NCBI GenBank assembly: GCA_021234155.1
Contig: JAJEKV010000657.1
Location: 1 to 64,000, forward strand
DNA: 64,000 bases
Origin: Isoetes taiwanensis
Taxonomy: Eukaryota > Streptophyta > Lycopodiopsida > Isoetales > Isoetaceae
Direction of reading: 5' to 3'
Made by a program: the position numbers and the translations under genes. Below are positions 46,161 to 55,347 of the stretch, piece by piece (the first letter of the stretch is position 1; each line of letters starts with the position of its first letter). Under the pieces are notes generated by a model. That model was not told the origin of the DNA. It ran no database searches and saw only the letters and a list, made by a program, of their open reading frames with translations.

Positions 46161-47679
46161 ATGTCAAACGGCAGGTCAGAGAAAGCTTGGGAACAGTTCC
46201 AGGCATGGTATGACTAGATCGTTAGGAAGGAAGCAGAGTATCGGCTGTCACACCCAGATGAGTTCGCTCAACAGCCTGAAAACCCGGTAGACGCCACTGT
46301 AGTCTACAATAACTTCTGCCTAACGGTAGATATAATCTCTGAGGCTAACAAACACATTGACGTGTATGGTCAGTACATTCAGAGTTTCATGGCCATGGCA
46401 GAAACTGAAGCGCGTCCTTCTCCCTCGACTGGGAAGATTGTATTGAGTCTAAAGTCCTTTCTGAAGCTTTTTCCCAAAGGTGACCAAGATAAGGTTCGAA
46501 GGTCGTTCAAGAGACTGCCAGCCGACTTATGTGAGAAGGATGGGAAGGATAATTTATATCCAGTTGACATCATGTTTGCTACTTACATGATATATACGGT
46601 TCCACCAACAGATAGGGAAGAACCACAGGTGAAGGCTATTGCAGAACCTCAGTCACCTGTAGAGGAGGTATTTGATGCAGAGAAAGAGCAGGAACTGGTG
46701 GAAAAGCTCGACGAGGACGAGGATGAAGACGTAGACGAGCATGAAGAGAATCTTGATAGATGGGGTGTCACGGAAGCCTTGCCACATAGGAGGGAAGGAC
46801 TATCTTCTTCTCCACGATATATCTTCCATTACTAGTTTGAGGGAAGATGAGGTCCTTGGACAAATCTATGCTTTCGTTGTTGGTTTAGACGACTTCATTG
46901 ACTTCGAGCCGGAAGTGCCTAGGGACCTGCACGATCTCTTAACCTATGATGGAACTTCAATAGCTCCTGAGAATGCTTTTGATAGAGTTCTGGAGATGGC
47001 AGAAATGGGCTTGAAGGAAGTCTCAGAAGTAAAGTTCGAGGCGAGTACATCAGAAGCTAAAAAAGATAGTGCAAAACAAGTATCAAAGAGCGAATCAAGC
47101 TCTTCAAGGTCGTCCATCAACATTTCTACCAAAGGGGTTATTGCATCTGATGAAGTGGAGGTAAGCTACCATAAGTTTGCTTATTTTGTTAAGTGCCTAA
47201 GAACGATTGTTTATTGCGCAGGAGATTTTTGTGGACGATTTTTGCGCCAGACATGACAGAGTTACCCTTGGCAGAGATGCAAGTATCGCCCACTATATGG
47301 GCTACCTTTATAAGGGAGAGATCGTTGTGTTCCATTCTAAGTACAGCCCATATGGACCAGAAGAGGTCTTGAAACTCAAGGCCCTCTCGTTGATTGGTAA
47401 TCACATCCCATTATCGCCAATTCCGATCGAGTAGTGGTCGTTAGGAGAGATATCGCCACGCATATTTTTGGTGGCTTTAGTATGTATTCTATGGCTGCCA
47501 GTAGAGCTGCATTGGCCTTGTCCGGCGTGGATAAGGCTACAATTCGACTGACTTGGGAAGAGAGGGAGCCCCAGATTCCTTGCCTTATGTACCTGTTGGA
47601 TGCTGATCTGCAGGAATCCGAATTGGAAGAAGTCGAAGTGTCCGATGACTTACATGTTTCTAAGAAAATGAAGTTGTAA
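46161..47679 (+). CDS. Unrecognised mobile-element protein (interrupted)
   Basis: ATG at 46161 opens MSNGRSEKAWEQFQAWYD, then an in-frame TAG (46215-46217), then continues open (IVRKEAEYRLSHPDEF...) to a frameshift near 46.74-46.80 kb. The second part runs through a Ser-rich linker to a GT-AG intron at 47161-47221 (GAG|GTAAGC ... GCGCAG|GAG). The third part holds FARxxDRV-like and GYLYKGEIVVFHSKYSPYG segments. A further one-base shift at about 47.43 kb leads to the last piece (DIATHIFGGFSMYSMAAS...) and the stop at 47679. An acidic stretch (DEDEDEDVDEHEE) sits mid-protein. About 480 residues if repaired. No family recognised. Palindrome clusters lie on both sides. Confidence 0.55.
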
Positions 47680-47780
47680 CCATTGTCAATTAATGCAAAG
47701 ACTTGTTTGAAATCTCTATTCTTGTTATATCGAACATAAACTTGGTTTCATTTTAATTTGTTTTACGCTTCTATTTTACT

Positions 47781-47983
47781 TCAGACCGCGGGTACGGTGC
47801 GAAGACCGTGTTGTTCGTGGTTACAACTAACCAATATTCGCAGACCGTGGCCATGGTGCGAAAAATGACTATTCCACATTCTCGTGGGAAGGTCTATTTC
47901 GCACCGCCGCCACGGTGCGAAAATAGCGATTCCAATGTTTTTGAGTGTGCAATTTAAGCACCGTGACTACATAACACCGCGAA
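47781..47983. repeat. Palindrome array II, cluster 2 (4 units)
   Basis: Units at 47781 (GACCGCGGGTACGGTGCGAA), 47839, 47897 and 47957, spaced 58-60 bp. More diverged than cluster 1. The cluster starts about 100 bp after the stop of the preceding gene. Confidence 0.85.
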
Positions 47984-48185
47984 GAGAATGCTTATCTGAA
48001 TTTAGAATCTACATGTAAGGAAAATGGCCAAGAGCTTTCCAAATTGAAAATGTGCGGTAAATAGATGGATCATATGTATCTATCTCTTATGGTTACATAC
48101 TTATAACTAGCTTAATGTCGGAAATATTCTAGTAAATGTAATTTAGAACTCATATAAGAGGCATAGCATACATAAATGCAGAAGA

Positions 48186-48945
48186 TCATTCGCAATTGGG
48201 ATCATCATGAGCGTGTAGTTGAGTGATGCGATTAATCTCATAGGCGTGGACGCCTCGGAACCCGATGAAGGTGGATAACAACACGATAAACCCCGTTGGA
48301 AGAATGATTTCGACCCTCTCGCTACTCCTTCTAGCTGGGATCAAGGGGATACCCCTCCGAGAACATCTACAAAGATCATTATATTTCATAGTGCAAGTAA
48401 TGGAGTCTATAGGCAAGGTAGACCTCCCCGTAATAAGAATAACCAGGCCGAGACATAGCAAATGGATGCCTTCTCCATTGAATGAATGGAGTTGTACTTA
48501 TATCGAACAAAATTATTGACATGCACCAGAAAGTAAAAGCATTATTGGTTATATATACAAGCATAATGTACAAAATACACCATCATGAACTCTTCAAATA
48601 AGTATTGACAATATGATCCGGATGACAATTATTGATTTAGGGGGACTCTTCTGAGTCATTGTCACCAGGCACCCCAGTGATCTTTTCTATCATGTACATT
48701 TGATGCTCACTATTCCATGTTAGATGGATGATAACATCGAAGGGATCAGGATAATAGCGAGGGATTGAGAGCGCAGTGGTCATCCATCTTGCATGGATAT
48801 TTTCGCTTCGCGACATCGCTTGAAGTTTTCGTGATTCATCTTGCGGTGTAATGGAATCACATTCGGGACCGTAATGAGACCACATGGCTAGATGGAGGCC
48901 AATGTTGCTGCACTCGGCAATTTGATGTATATTTATACCCACCAA
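48186..48945 (-). other. Two unrecognised minus-strand frames, possibly one spliced gene
   Basis: 48945-48637 (102 codons, ending GVPGDNDSEESP) and 48461-48186 (91 codons, containing PLIPARRSSERVEIILPTGF). Balanced composition makes both plausible exons. The gap of about 175 bp between them could be an intron but I could not fix splice sites. Function unknown. Confidence 0.35.
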
Positions 48946-49248
48946 AATTATTGATGGTATGTACCCACCAAAATTATTGATGGTATATACATAGAAATTA
49001 TTGGATTATATACATACTTGTATGGTACTCGTATAATGGCATATATACCTGATTTCTCGTTAAATAGGCATCTATGCCTTCATTGTCTTTGCCAATTTCC
49101 CCCTCTTGTCTGCTTCTTGTTTGCTCCTTGCCTCTTGTCCGCCTTTGCCTTCTTTGCCTCTTTTCCCTCTTGTCCGCCTCTTGTGCGCTCCTTGCCTCCT
49201 CGATGCGCTCCACTAATTTCTTTGTTCCGCTCCACTAATTTCTTGCAA

Positions 49249-49773
49249 ATGGTAACTTTGCAAGAACATCCTCGCTGGGCTGATCCGGAATACCTGCAAG
49301 CATGCGGCAGAAATACGTGCACTTTTGATGATTTTTTTTGCAACTTTTGGGAGCATCGATGGCGTCACGGTCCAACCACAGAGCTTGCAAGGCAGCTGAG
49401 CGACTTCATTATCGATCGCTATACTCGTCATCTCCCTCCACTGGAGGAGATCAATTCGAGTCAGGCAAGGTTCACTCTAAGTGCTTTGGGACTTCTTGAA
49501 CCCCCCTCAGATTTAGAAGATAGGCTAGAACAGTTGAAGGACATGCTTTTCCATGGTTTCATGGCCTACTCTCTGGATCAGTATGCGCCTCTGGTCATTC
49601 CTACTAGTGAGAAAAATAGGATTTATATCCTCATTGAACTTTACAACTTCCATTACAAATCTTTTGTGGATATTGGTAAGCTCCTATTCCGTTCCCTTGA
49701 CTTCAACATCCTGTGGTTACTGTCTAAATTCCCCACCTGGGATACACGTGACCTATGGCTACATAGCACATAG
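49249..49773 (+). CDS. Small helical protein, paralog 1 (174 aa)
   Basis: ATG at 49249 in the context TTGCAAATGG, which is matched by the second paralog. It reads MVTLQEHPRW, then FWEHRWRHGPTTELARQLSD, ALGLLEPPSDLEDRLEQLKD, AYSLDQYAPLV and ends TWDTRDLWLHST. The protein looks mostly helical, with no membrane segment. It aligns along its whole length with the gene at 50537-51109: shared are HxPTxELAxxLxxFI, EPPxxLxxxLxQL, AxSLDQY and the closing WDTR(D/E)LW. An alternative upstream start would add a CT-repeat-encoded tail and is unlikely. Family unknown. Intact. Confidence 0.65.
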   Translation: MVTLQEHPRWADPEYLQACGRNTCTFDDFFCNFWEHRWRHGPTTELARQLSDFIIDRYTRHLPPLEEINSSQARFTLSALGLLEPPSDLEDRLEQLKDMLFHGFMAYSLDQYAPLVIPTSEKNRIYILIELYNFHYKSFVDIGKLLFRSLDFNILWLLSKFPTWDTRDLWLHST

Positions 49774-50008
49774 CACATAATACATACATATCACAGGTGA
49801 AGATACTCCATTGGAATATGTGTATAAACTGGTATAAAGATTTTCATAGAAATTAAGTATATAAGCAAGTGATTCCCGTGTAATTAAGTAACATCCTTTT
49901 CTTATCATGTATTATCTTGGCAATCTTACACTTTTAGTGTAATTGAATGATATCTTCTATCATTTTCCTTGTATTTTTTCATGTGATTGTTCTATTTGTC
50001 GTCATATT

Positions 50009-50090
50009 CGGCACTGTAGCCACGGTGCGAAATCGCTTCAGTTACAAATTATTGAAGGGCCTATTTCGCACCGTGGCTACGGTGCGAAAT
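50009..50090. repeat. Palindrome array II, cluster 3 (2 units)
   Basis: Units at 50009 (GCACTGTAGCCACGGTGCGAAA) and 50063 (TTTCGCACCGTGGCTACGGTGC), spaced about 55 bp, in the space between the two paralogs. Confidence 0.9.
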
Positions 50091-50279
50091 ATATAGATCC
50101 CGTTTTGTTACCACCACCGAATGGTATAATACTTCAGCATTATTGGTATTATTCTTCATCATTCTTGGTATTATACTTCAACAGTATTAGTATTATACTT
50201 CAACATTATTGGATTCGTAGCTATAAATTCTTTCAGCTTGCTTTCACTTCTCACCTTTCTTCCATGTTTTCACCTTGCT

Positions 50280-50535
50280 TTCACTTCTTGGTCTTTGGTC
50301 TTCCTTGTTCCTTGCTACTTGATCTTGATGCTTGTTCTTCGCTACTTCATCTTGTTCCTTGCTCTTGATCTTGCTACTTCATCTTGTTCCTTGCTCCATG
50401 ATCTTCCTTGTTTTTTGATCTTCTTGCTCCTTGATCGTCCTTGATCCTTGCTTCTTGCTACTTGATCTTGATGCTCCTTGCTACTTGATCTTCGTGCTCC
50501 TTGTTCTTTGCTACTTGATCTTCGTGCTCTTTGCA
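50280..50535 (+). repeat. Low-complexity (cttgctacttgatctt)n tract
   Basis: Imperfect repetition of cttgctacttgatctt and ctccttg right up to the start codon of paralog 2. A similar CT-rich tract (cttgtccgcctttgcc..) precedes paralog 1 at 49110-49240. The two tracts may have been duplicated with the genes and could act as pyrimidine-rich promoter sequence. Confidence 0.7.
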
Positions 50536-50536
50536 A

Positions 50537-51109
50537 ATGATTGGACCGAATCCTCCATGGGCCTGCAAGCATGACCTAGACATTCTGTGCGGCCTGAAAC
50601 TGATGAGCTATTTGACCATTTCTTGGAGTGGAGGTTGCACCACAATCCCACCAAGGAGCTTGCAATGGAGTTGATCAACTTCATTCTGGAGCGATTTGAT
50701 TGTGGTCATGAGCCACTGATGGAAATCAATCCATCTGAATGTTATAGGAGGCTTGCAATGAGGGGAATTCTTGAACCCCCTCCTTATCTGGACGAGATGC
50801 TACAGCAGTTGAGGCCTCTTCTTCGTGCTGGTTATTTAGCACACTCTCTGGATCAATACATATCAGAGTTCATTCATGAAATTTCTAAGGGACAGATGTA
50901 TGGCCTTATTAGGGCGTACTACAACGAGTACAACGGTTTTGTGGAGTTGGGTCCGCTCTTCTTCCATGAGTATCATCATGTGGAATTACTTTTTCTAATG
51001 ACTAGGTATCCCATATGGTGGGAAGAATCAGGCTGGGATACGCGTGAGCTCTGGTTTCCTAACCCAGCTGCGTGGGTTACCCCTCGTAGGGGAAGGGGAA
51101 GGGGTTAGA
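50537..51109 (+). CDS. Small helical protein, paralog 2 (one frameshift near the start)
   Basis: ATG at 50537 in the context TTGCAAATG, as in paralog 1. The first 15 codons (MIGPNPPWACKHDLDIL) join the main frame only after a one-base shift near 50.585 kb. The main frame then runs open through ELFDHFLEWRLHHNPTKELA, GILEPPPYLDEML, AHSLDQYISEF and WWEESGWDTRELWFPNP to a basic tail RRGRGRG and the stop TAG at 51107-51109. The extra C-terminal tail is absent from paralog 1. The gene is followed by palindromes and faces the H3-like gene tail-to-tail. Confidence 0.65.
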
Positions 51110-51245
51110 AACCTAGGGGAAGGTTACTTGGACATACTGTCGTTACTTGCCGTTCTCTAAATGTTCTCTAATATGTTAATATATTCTCTAACATGTTAAT
51201 ATGTTCCCTTTGATCTTGTGATTCACCTTCTATGGAATGATTCAA

Positions 51246-51325
51246 TTTCGCACCGTGGCCACGGTGCGAAAATACCTGCCCTCACAAAGTAATTTACACC
51301 CATTTCGCACCGTGGCAACGGTGCA
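51246..51325. repeat. Palindrome array II, cluster 4 (2 units)
   Basis: TTTCGCACCGTGGCCACGGTGCGAAA at about 51246 (a perfect 26-bp palindrome) and TTTCGCACCGTGGCAACGGTGC at 51303. The cluster lies exactly between the two convergent genes ending at 51109 (+) and 51417 (-), where a shared hairpin terminator could act. Confidence 0.95.
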
Positions 51326-51416
51326 TTGTAAGTATACATAGAGAATAGATACAATCAAAATACTTAGCAAGCAAACAAAATATACAACAAAGATCGTTTC
51401 ATTAATATAAAATACT

Positions 51417-52757
51417 TTACATGCCTCGGAAGTAATTTGTCAAGGCAATATCCTGCCTCATTATTGTCACTCTCTTAGAATGCACAACACATTTCACACA
51501 GTCTTCGAAGAACCTGACCATGTGATTCTCAGCGGCCTCGTGCAAAGCATCAAGGGCATCTGCAGTGAATCGAGTCACCTCTTCTGGCATTGGAAAACGG
51601 TAACCAGCTTTCCGATACCTTGCACCATCCCTCTTCATCTTAGCGTATCTCTCCTGAACCACCTCCTTACATATTCTAGCCATTGTGAGCTTCGGAAGCA
51701 CCCACTCCACGTGGTTCTGGAAGTGCCGGATTTCCCGAATCCATCTATACTTTGGCTTAAACGGCTGGCCCTTCTTATTCAGCTTAGGAGGGCCTTTACA
51801 GAGAACCTGTTCCTTCTGCAGCTGCTTAGGCTTAGTCTTCCTCTTACGTCTATTGGATTCCGCGACCTCTAAAGGCTGCTCAACAACAGGAACCACTACT
51901 GCATCTTGTACTACGGTTTCAGGTACAACCGTCACAGTATCGGCAATTTTGCCTCTTTGTAGAACGATATTTTCTTCGATTTGAGCTGTCACAGGGAACT
52001 GGATAGGGACACCCTACATAACATTCAGGGGTTGAAATACATTCTGAACAGCAATAGGAACGTTCTGGACAGGCACATCCTCATTCTGAACAGCAACAGG
52101 AACATTCTGGACATGCACATCCTGATGGTCATCCTCATGGGGCTTAGCATTCTCATTGTCGGCTCCAAGCAAGTCTGGCCCCTGGTTTATCTCCACCAAT
52201 CCAACTTCCGGCACTCTACAAGGAAGTCCGGTGATGTAATCTATCTCATTAGCCAGTACAGAGAATGTGTTAGGAGTTGGCGTCAAAGAAGCCATCAACC
52301 TGGGCCACACGACGAAGGAATGGAGTGCCTCAAGCAAGTTGTCAGCTCCCATCGAAGGAACAGGCAACTGCGTGTCTGGTGCAACTACCACATCGACGTT
52401 GACGACAATGCAATCATCAGGCACAGGAACTTCATGACGGACAGCTGCCTGCACAAAGGTTCCTTCTCCGACTAAATGGCCAGAAGAGAACAGGTAAACA
52501 CGCCTTGGCTCGGAAGGTATGTCTCTAAAAATCTCCTCTGCGTCATTGGCAACATTCTGAACTACGGCCCGGACACGCTTGATGGATGTTTTACGGCTCG
52601 GAAGACGGTGCTTTCGTTCGTTGTTAGAAGCACTGACATAGTTAGTGGCGCTGCCCTCGCTGTCTTCCCCATGATGTGTGCGCCCAGACGGCGCCTTCTC
52701 TTCTGTTCTTTGGTTGTTGGGATTGTTAGATCCGGCATTACCGATATTCTTTGCCAT
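51417..52757 (-). CDS. DUF8039-like protein with C-terminal histone-H3-like fold (one in-frame TAG)
   Basis: ATG at 52757 (MAKNIGNAGSNNPNN). A disordered, basic N-terminus is followed by RRVYLFSSGHLVGEGTFVQ, VPVPDDCIVVNVDVVV and LHSFVVWPRLM, resembling the DUF8039 domain of plant transposon proteins (named from memory). After repeats of VQNVPVAVQN, a TAG at 52016-52014 interrupts the frame, which then continues in phase to TAA at 51417: 446 codons in all. The last ~115 residues align with histone H3: YRWIREIRHFQ (H3 REIRxYQ), VLPKLTMARICKEVVQE (H3 LIRKLPFxRLVREIxQD), RFTADALDALHEAAENHMV, RFFEDCVKCVVHSKRVTIM, DIALTNYFRGM. The loop before alpha-2 is about 15 residues longer than in H3, and the canonical H3 tail is replaced by a KRKTKPK-type basic stretch. 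A chromatin- or DNA-binding role in the element is inferred. Confidence 0.75.
52014..52016 (-). other. In-frame TAG splitting the DUF8039-like and H3-like parts
   Basis: The codons on both sides are open in the same frame (QPLNVM, stop, GVPIQFP). CAG (Gln) would fit the Gln/Val/Pro-rich linker. Either a C-to-T decay mutation, a read-through site, or a true end with the H3-like part made separately from a downstream start. The GTG at 51992 would be unusual and the next in-frame ATG is well inside. Confidence 0.8.
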
Positions 52758-52874
52758 TGTCTCCGAACTGTAATGCAACAAATGAGTGGACAAGATTGAT
52801 AAATATGCAATGTAATGACTTAGAACAAATATCAAAAGCAGACAACATCGATAACAAAGATAATTATATAAAGA

Positions 52875-53067
52875 GTACCGTTGCTACCGTGCGAAAACGG
52901 CAAAAGATAGCCACGGAAACCAAATGTTTTCGCACCGTGGCCACGACGCAATAGCAGTTAATCTATAACTAATTCCCAACTTCATTTCGACCGCGGGTAG
53001 CCCGCGGTAATAATACTTGTCATTCATCAATTGAATACCAACTAAGTTCGCACCGTGCCCACGCATC
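52875..53067. repeat. Palindrome array II, cluster 5 (4 units)
   Basis: Units at 52875 (GTACCGTTGCTACCGTGCGAAA), 52928 (TTTCGCACCGTGGCCACG), 52985 (GACCGCGGGTAGCCCGCGGT, a different but perfectly self-complementary sequence) and 53047 (TTCGCACCGTGCCCACG). Spacing is 53-62 bp. They lie between the stop of the transposase-like gene (53280, minus) and the start of the H3-like gene (52757, minus). Confidence 0.88.
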
Positions 53068-53279
53068 CAACCTAACATATTTGAAACATTATAGTTGCAC
53101 ATCATGGTCAATAATTATACATTAATATGAATTTGTTCATACAATTGATTCCCCAGAAGTATATCTTCTACCCTGTCTGATCCTTGTGGATCGCTTTAAC
53201 GCCTTTAACTTGTTCGGGCCGCACTAGAGCTACACCATCTGTTTTTTTTTTTCCCGCTCAACTTTTTCTCCTCAATATT

Positions 53280-55300
53280 CTAGCCAATGTCGCGGTCTTG
53301 TTTAGCTTTATCTTTTTCTCTAGCTTGCGTGATAATCCTTCTATAGAACCATTGGCACACATGTTGTAATGAGTTACCACACGAACCTCGATGTTGTGTG
53401 AACTGAAAAAACATTCTTGGCTTGCTTATGTGACTTCTCCATTCCTGCGTATTCCATATTCCCAAGCTCCCGTACTCTTTGGCAAACCACAAGCCATGGG
53501 CGTGAAGTATATGAATGTAATGTGTGACATTGCATTCTCCCCATGCTTGTATAAACGACTTCGTGAATTCAGTTACTGCTACTTTGAATTCATCTAACTT
53601 TCCACCCACCATTTTCTTCTCTGCCATCAAAGTTACCAGACTGCTCAGATTCTGCCACGCTTTAATTTTCTTTAGTTTTGCCCTCCCACGTGAAGTACGG
53701 TCATCTTCTGCTACCAGCAAGTCCTTATACCCCTCCCACTTTCCAGTTGGCAATGATCCATTCTTACGTAATTTAGTACAAGGCAGAAATCTTTTCGCTT
53801 TCACCCCACCCATGGATGGTTTACAAGGAACCTTGCCTCCCTTCTTAGGATCTTGCAAGATTTTATAGTCACCACCATGAAGACCAAGATCAGAAAGCAC
53901 GTTCTCAACATCTTTCATACACTTTTCTCTGGCTGATTGTGGAGACTTATTCCAAGCAAAAAGAATGCTCATGTACACCATCTTATCCACTATTCTTAGA
54001 AAGGCATGGAGAGTGCAAATATGTACTCTCTTCACAGGAATTGCAAGTACGGGGATCAAAGTTTTGTCCTCCTTCTCGCGTTGGTTCAAAGATCCCCGGT
54101 CACATTCGAGAGTACTCATTCCCTTCCCCTTATCATCTACCCTAGCATACAAACAGTAAGGACATGCGTGGGTAGTCTTACCAGAACCATGTTTCATGTT
54201 ATACATGCACTTGATGGTCTTTAGATCAGCAGCCAAATGCCATTCAACCTCGTAATCTCCGTAGCCAGGAACCTGAAGCTTCTCTCCGACTCCATGAGCA
54301 GCAATAATAGTAGGAATAGGTGTCTGCTGAAAGACCCACTGAAGAACACCATGATTTTCTTCAGGTACTTGAAATATCCCTATCCACCAAATATGGTCCT
54401 CTGATTGAACATAGAACTTCCCTTCCTCATTATCAGAATTTGACAGCGTCCTGTTCATTAATGTCAAAGAAACCCTCTCATACTTTTCACCTTTGATCAG
54501 TTCCATCTCATCCAACTTTATAGCAATTTGGAGTTTCCTCCACATTCTTCCACTTTCGTATCATAGAAGTTTAACAATGGAAGAAGCATTTTAGAGAGAT
54601 CCATCCAACAATTATTCTTTTCATTAAGAACAAATAGATCATTTCCGGAGCCACCCTTCTTCTTACTTTTCCCAGTGATTAGTGATCCCAAGTGCACGGA
54701 TGTGGTGATCTGGTACATCTCTCCCAAATGTTCGTGTACTTCTGCATTCCTCTTTGTTCTGCTTGCTCTGACATAACTGAGTCTTGGCAGTATGGTCTTC
54801 GTAATACCCTGTTGCTTGATACCATCCTGCAAACATCTAAAGAGAGCAATGTAAGCTTGTCGACTGATACCCACATTGTCACATAATTCTTGCATGCTAT
54901 CAGCACTTTGACTCTTTCCCAATTCAGTAAGCACCTGTTCAACAATTTTTTATGGTTAGCTCCGTGAAGCTTCAACATATCTATAACATCATCTTTAGTT
55001 ACAAGCTTTTTCAACAAACTAGCCATATTACAAGGTTTTCTCTTCTTCTTTTCAGCCATAGTAGGATCCATCAGATTTTTAATAGCGTGGATTCTTCTTC
55101 TAGAGCCCCCACCACTAGGGGCAAGTATACTTAGGGCCTTCAGTTCTTTTTTCCTCTCCCTCATGCCCAGTGGTGTCATTTTCAGTCTTTTTAACTTCCT
55201 CTCCAGTTTGTCATTGTCCTCAGAGCATCTCTTCAATCCTTGTTTAAGTGACTCCACCTCCATAAGCAACCTTTGATTGGAAGCTTGCGGTTCTTACAGA
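53280..55300 (-). CDS. Transposase-like protein, nearly intact (two single-base frameshifts)
   Basis: Minus strand. From about 55300: an N-terminal coiled coil (LMEVESLKQGLKRCSEDNDK, LERKLKRLK), then GISRQAYIALFRCLQDGIKQ and NCWMDLSKMLLPLLNFYDTK, then the 421-codon C-terminal frame (54545-53280) with LQIAIKLDEMELIKGEKYER, SLTLMNRTL, YVQSEDHIWW, VEWHLAADLKTIKCM, a CPYCLYAR zinc-type pair and, near the end, HGLWFAKEYGSLGIWNTQEW. One base is missing from an A-run at about 54.94 kb and one G at about 54.545 kb; both joins are otherwise seamless. The acidic residues in KLDEMELIK and HLAADLKTIKCM could be part of a DDE-type site, but the family is not one I can name. Upstream exons may lie at 55662-55372 and 55920-55740. 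TAA at about 55.29 kb interrupts the join. Confidence 0.6.
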
Positions 55301-55347
55301 TTCTTAGACTGTTGGTTAAGAAATAGTTACACCTTTATTGGAGGTAA

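Noticed and set aside
45842-53067. CRISPR array
   Set aside because: Regular repeats with unique spacers look similar, but the clusters have only 2-4 units, the whole repeat is palindromic and variable, they sit between intron-containing eukaryotic genes, and no cas gene is present.
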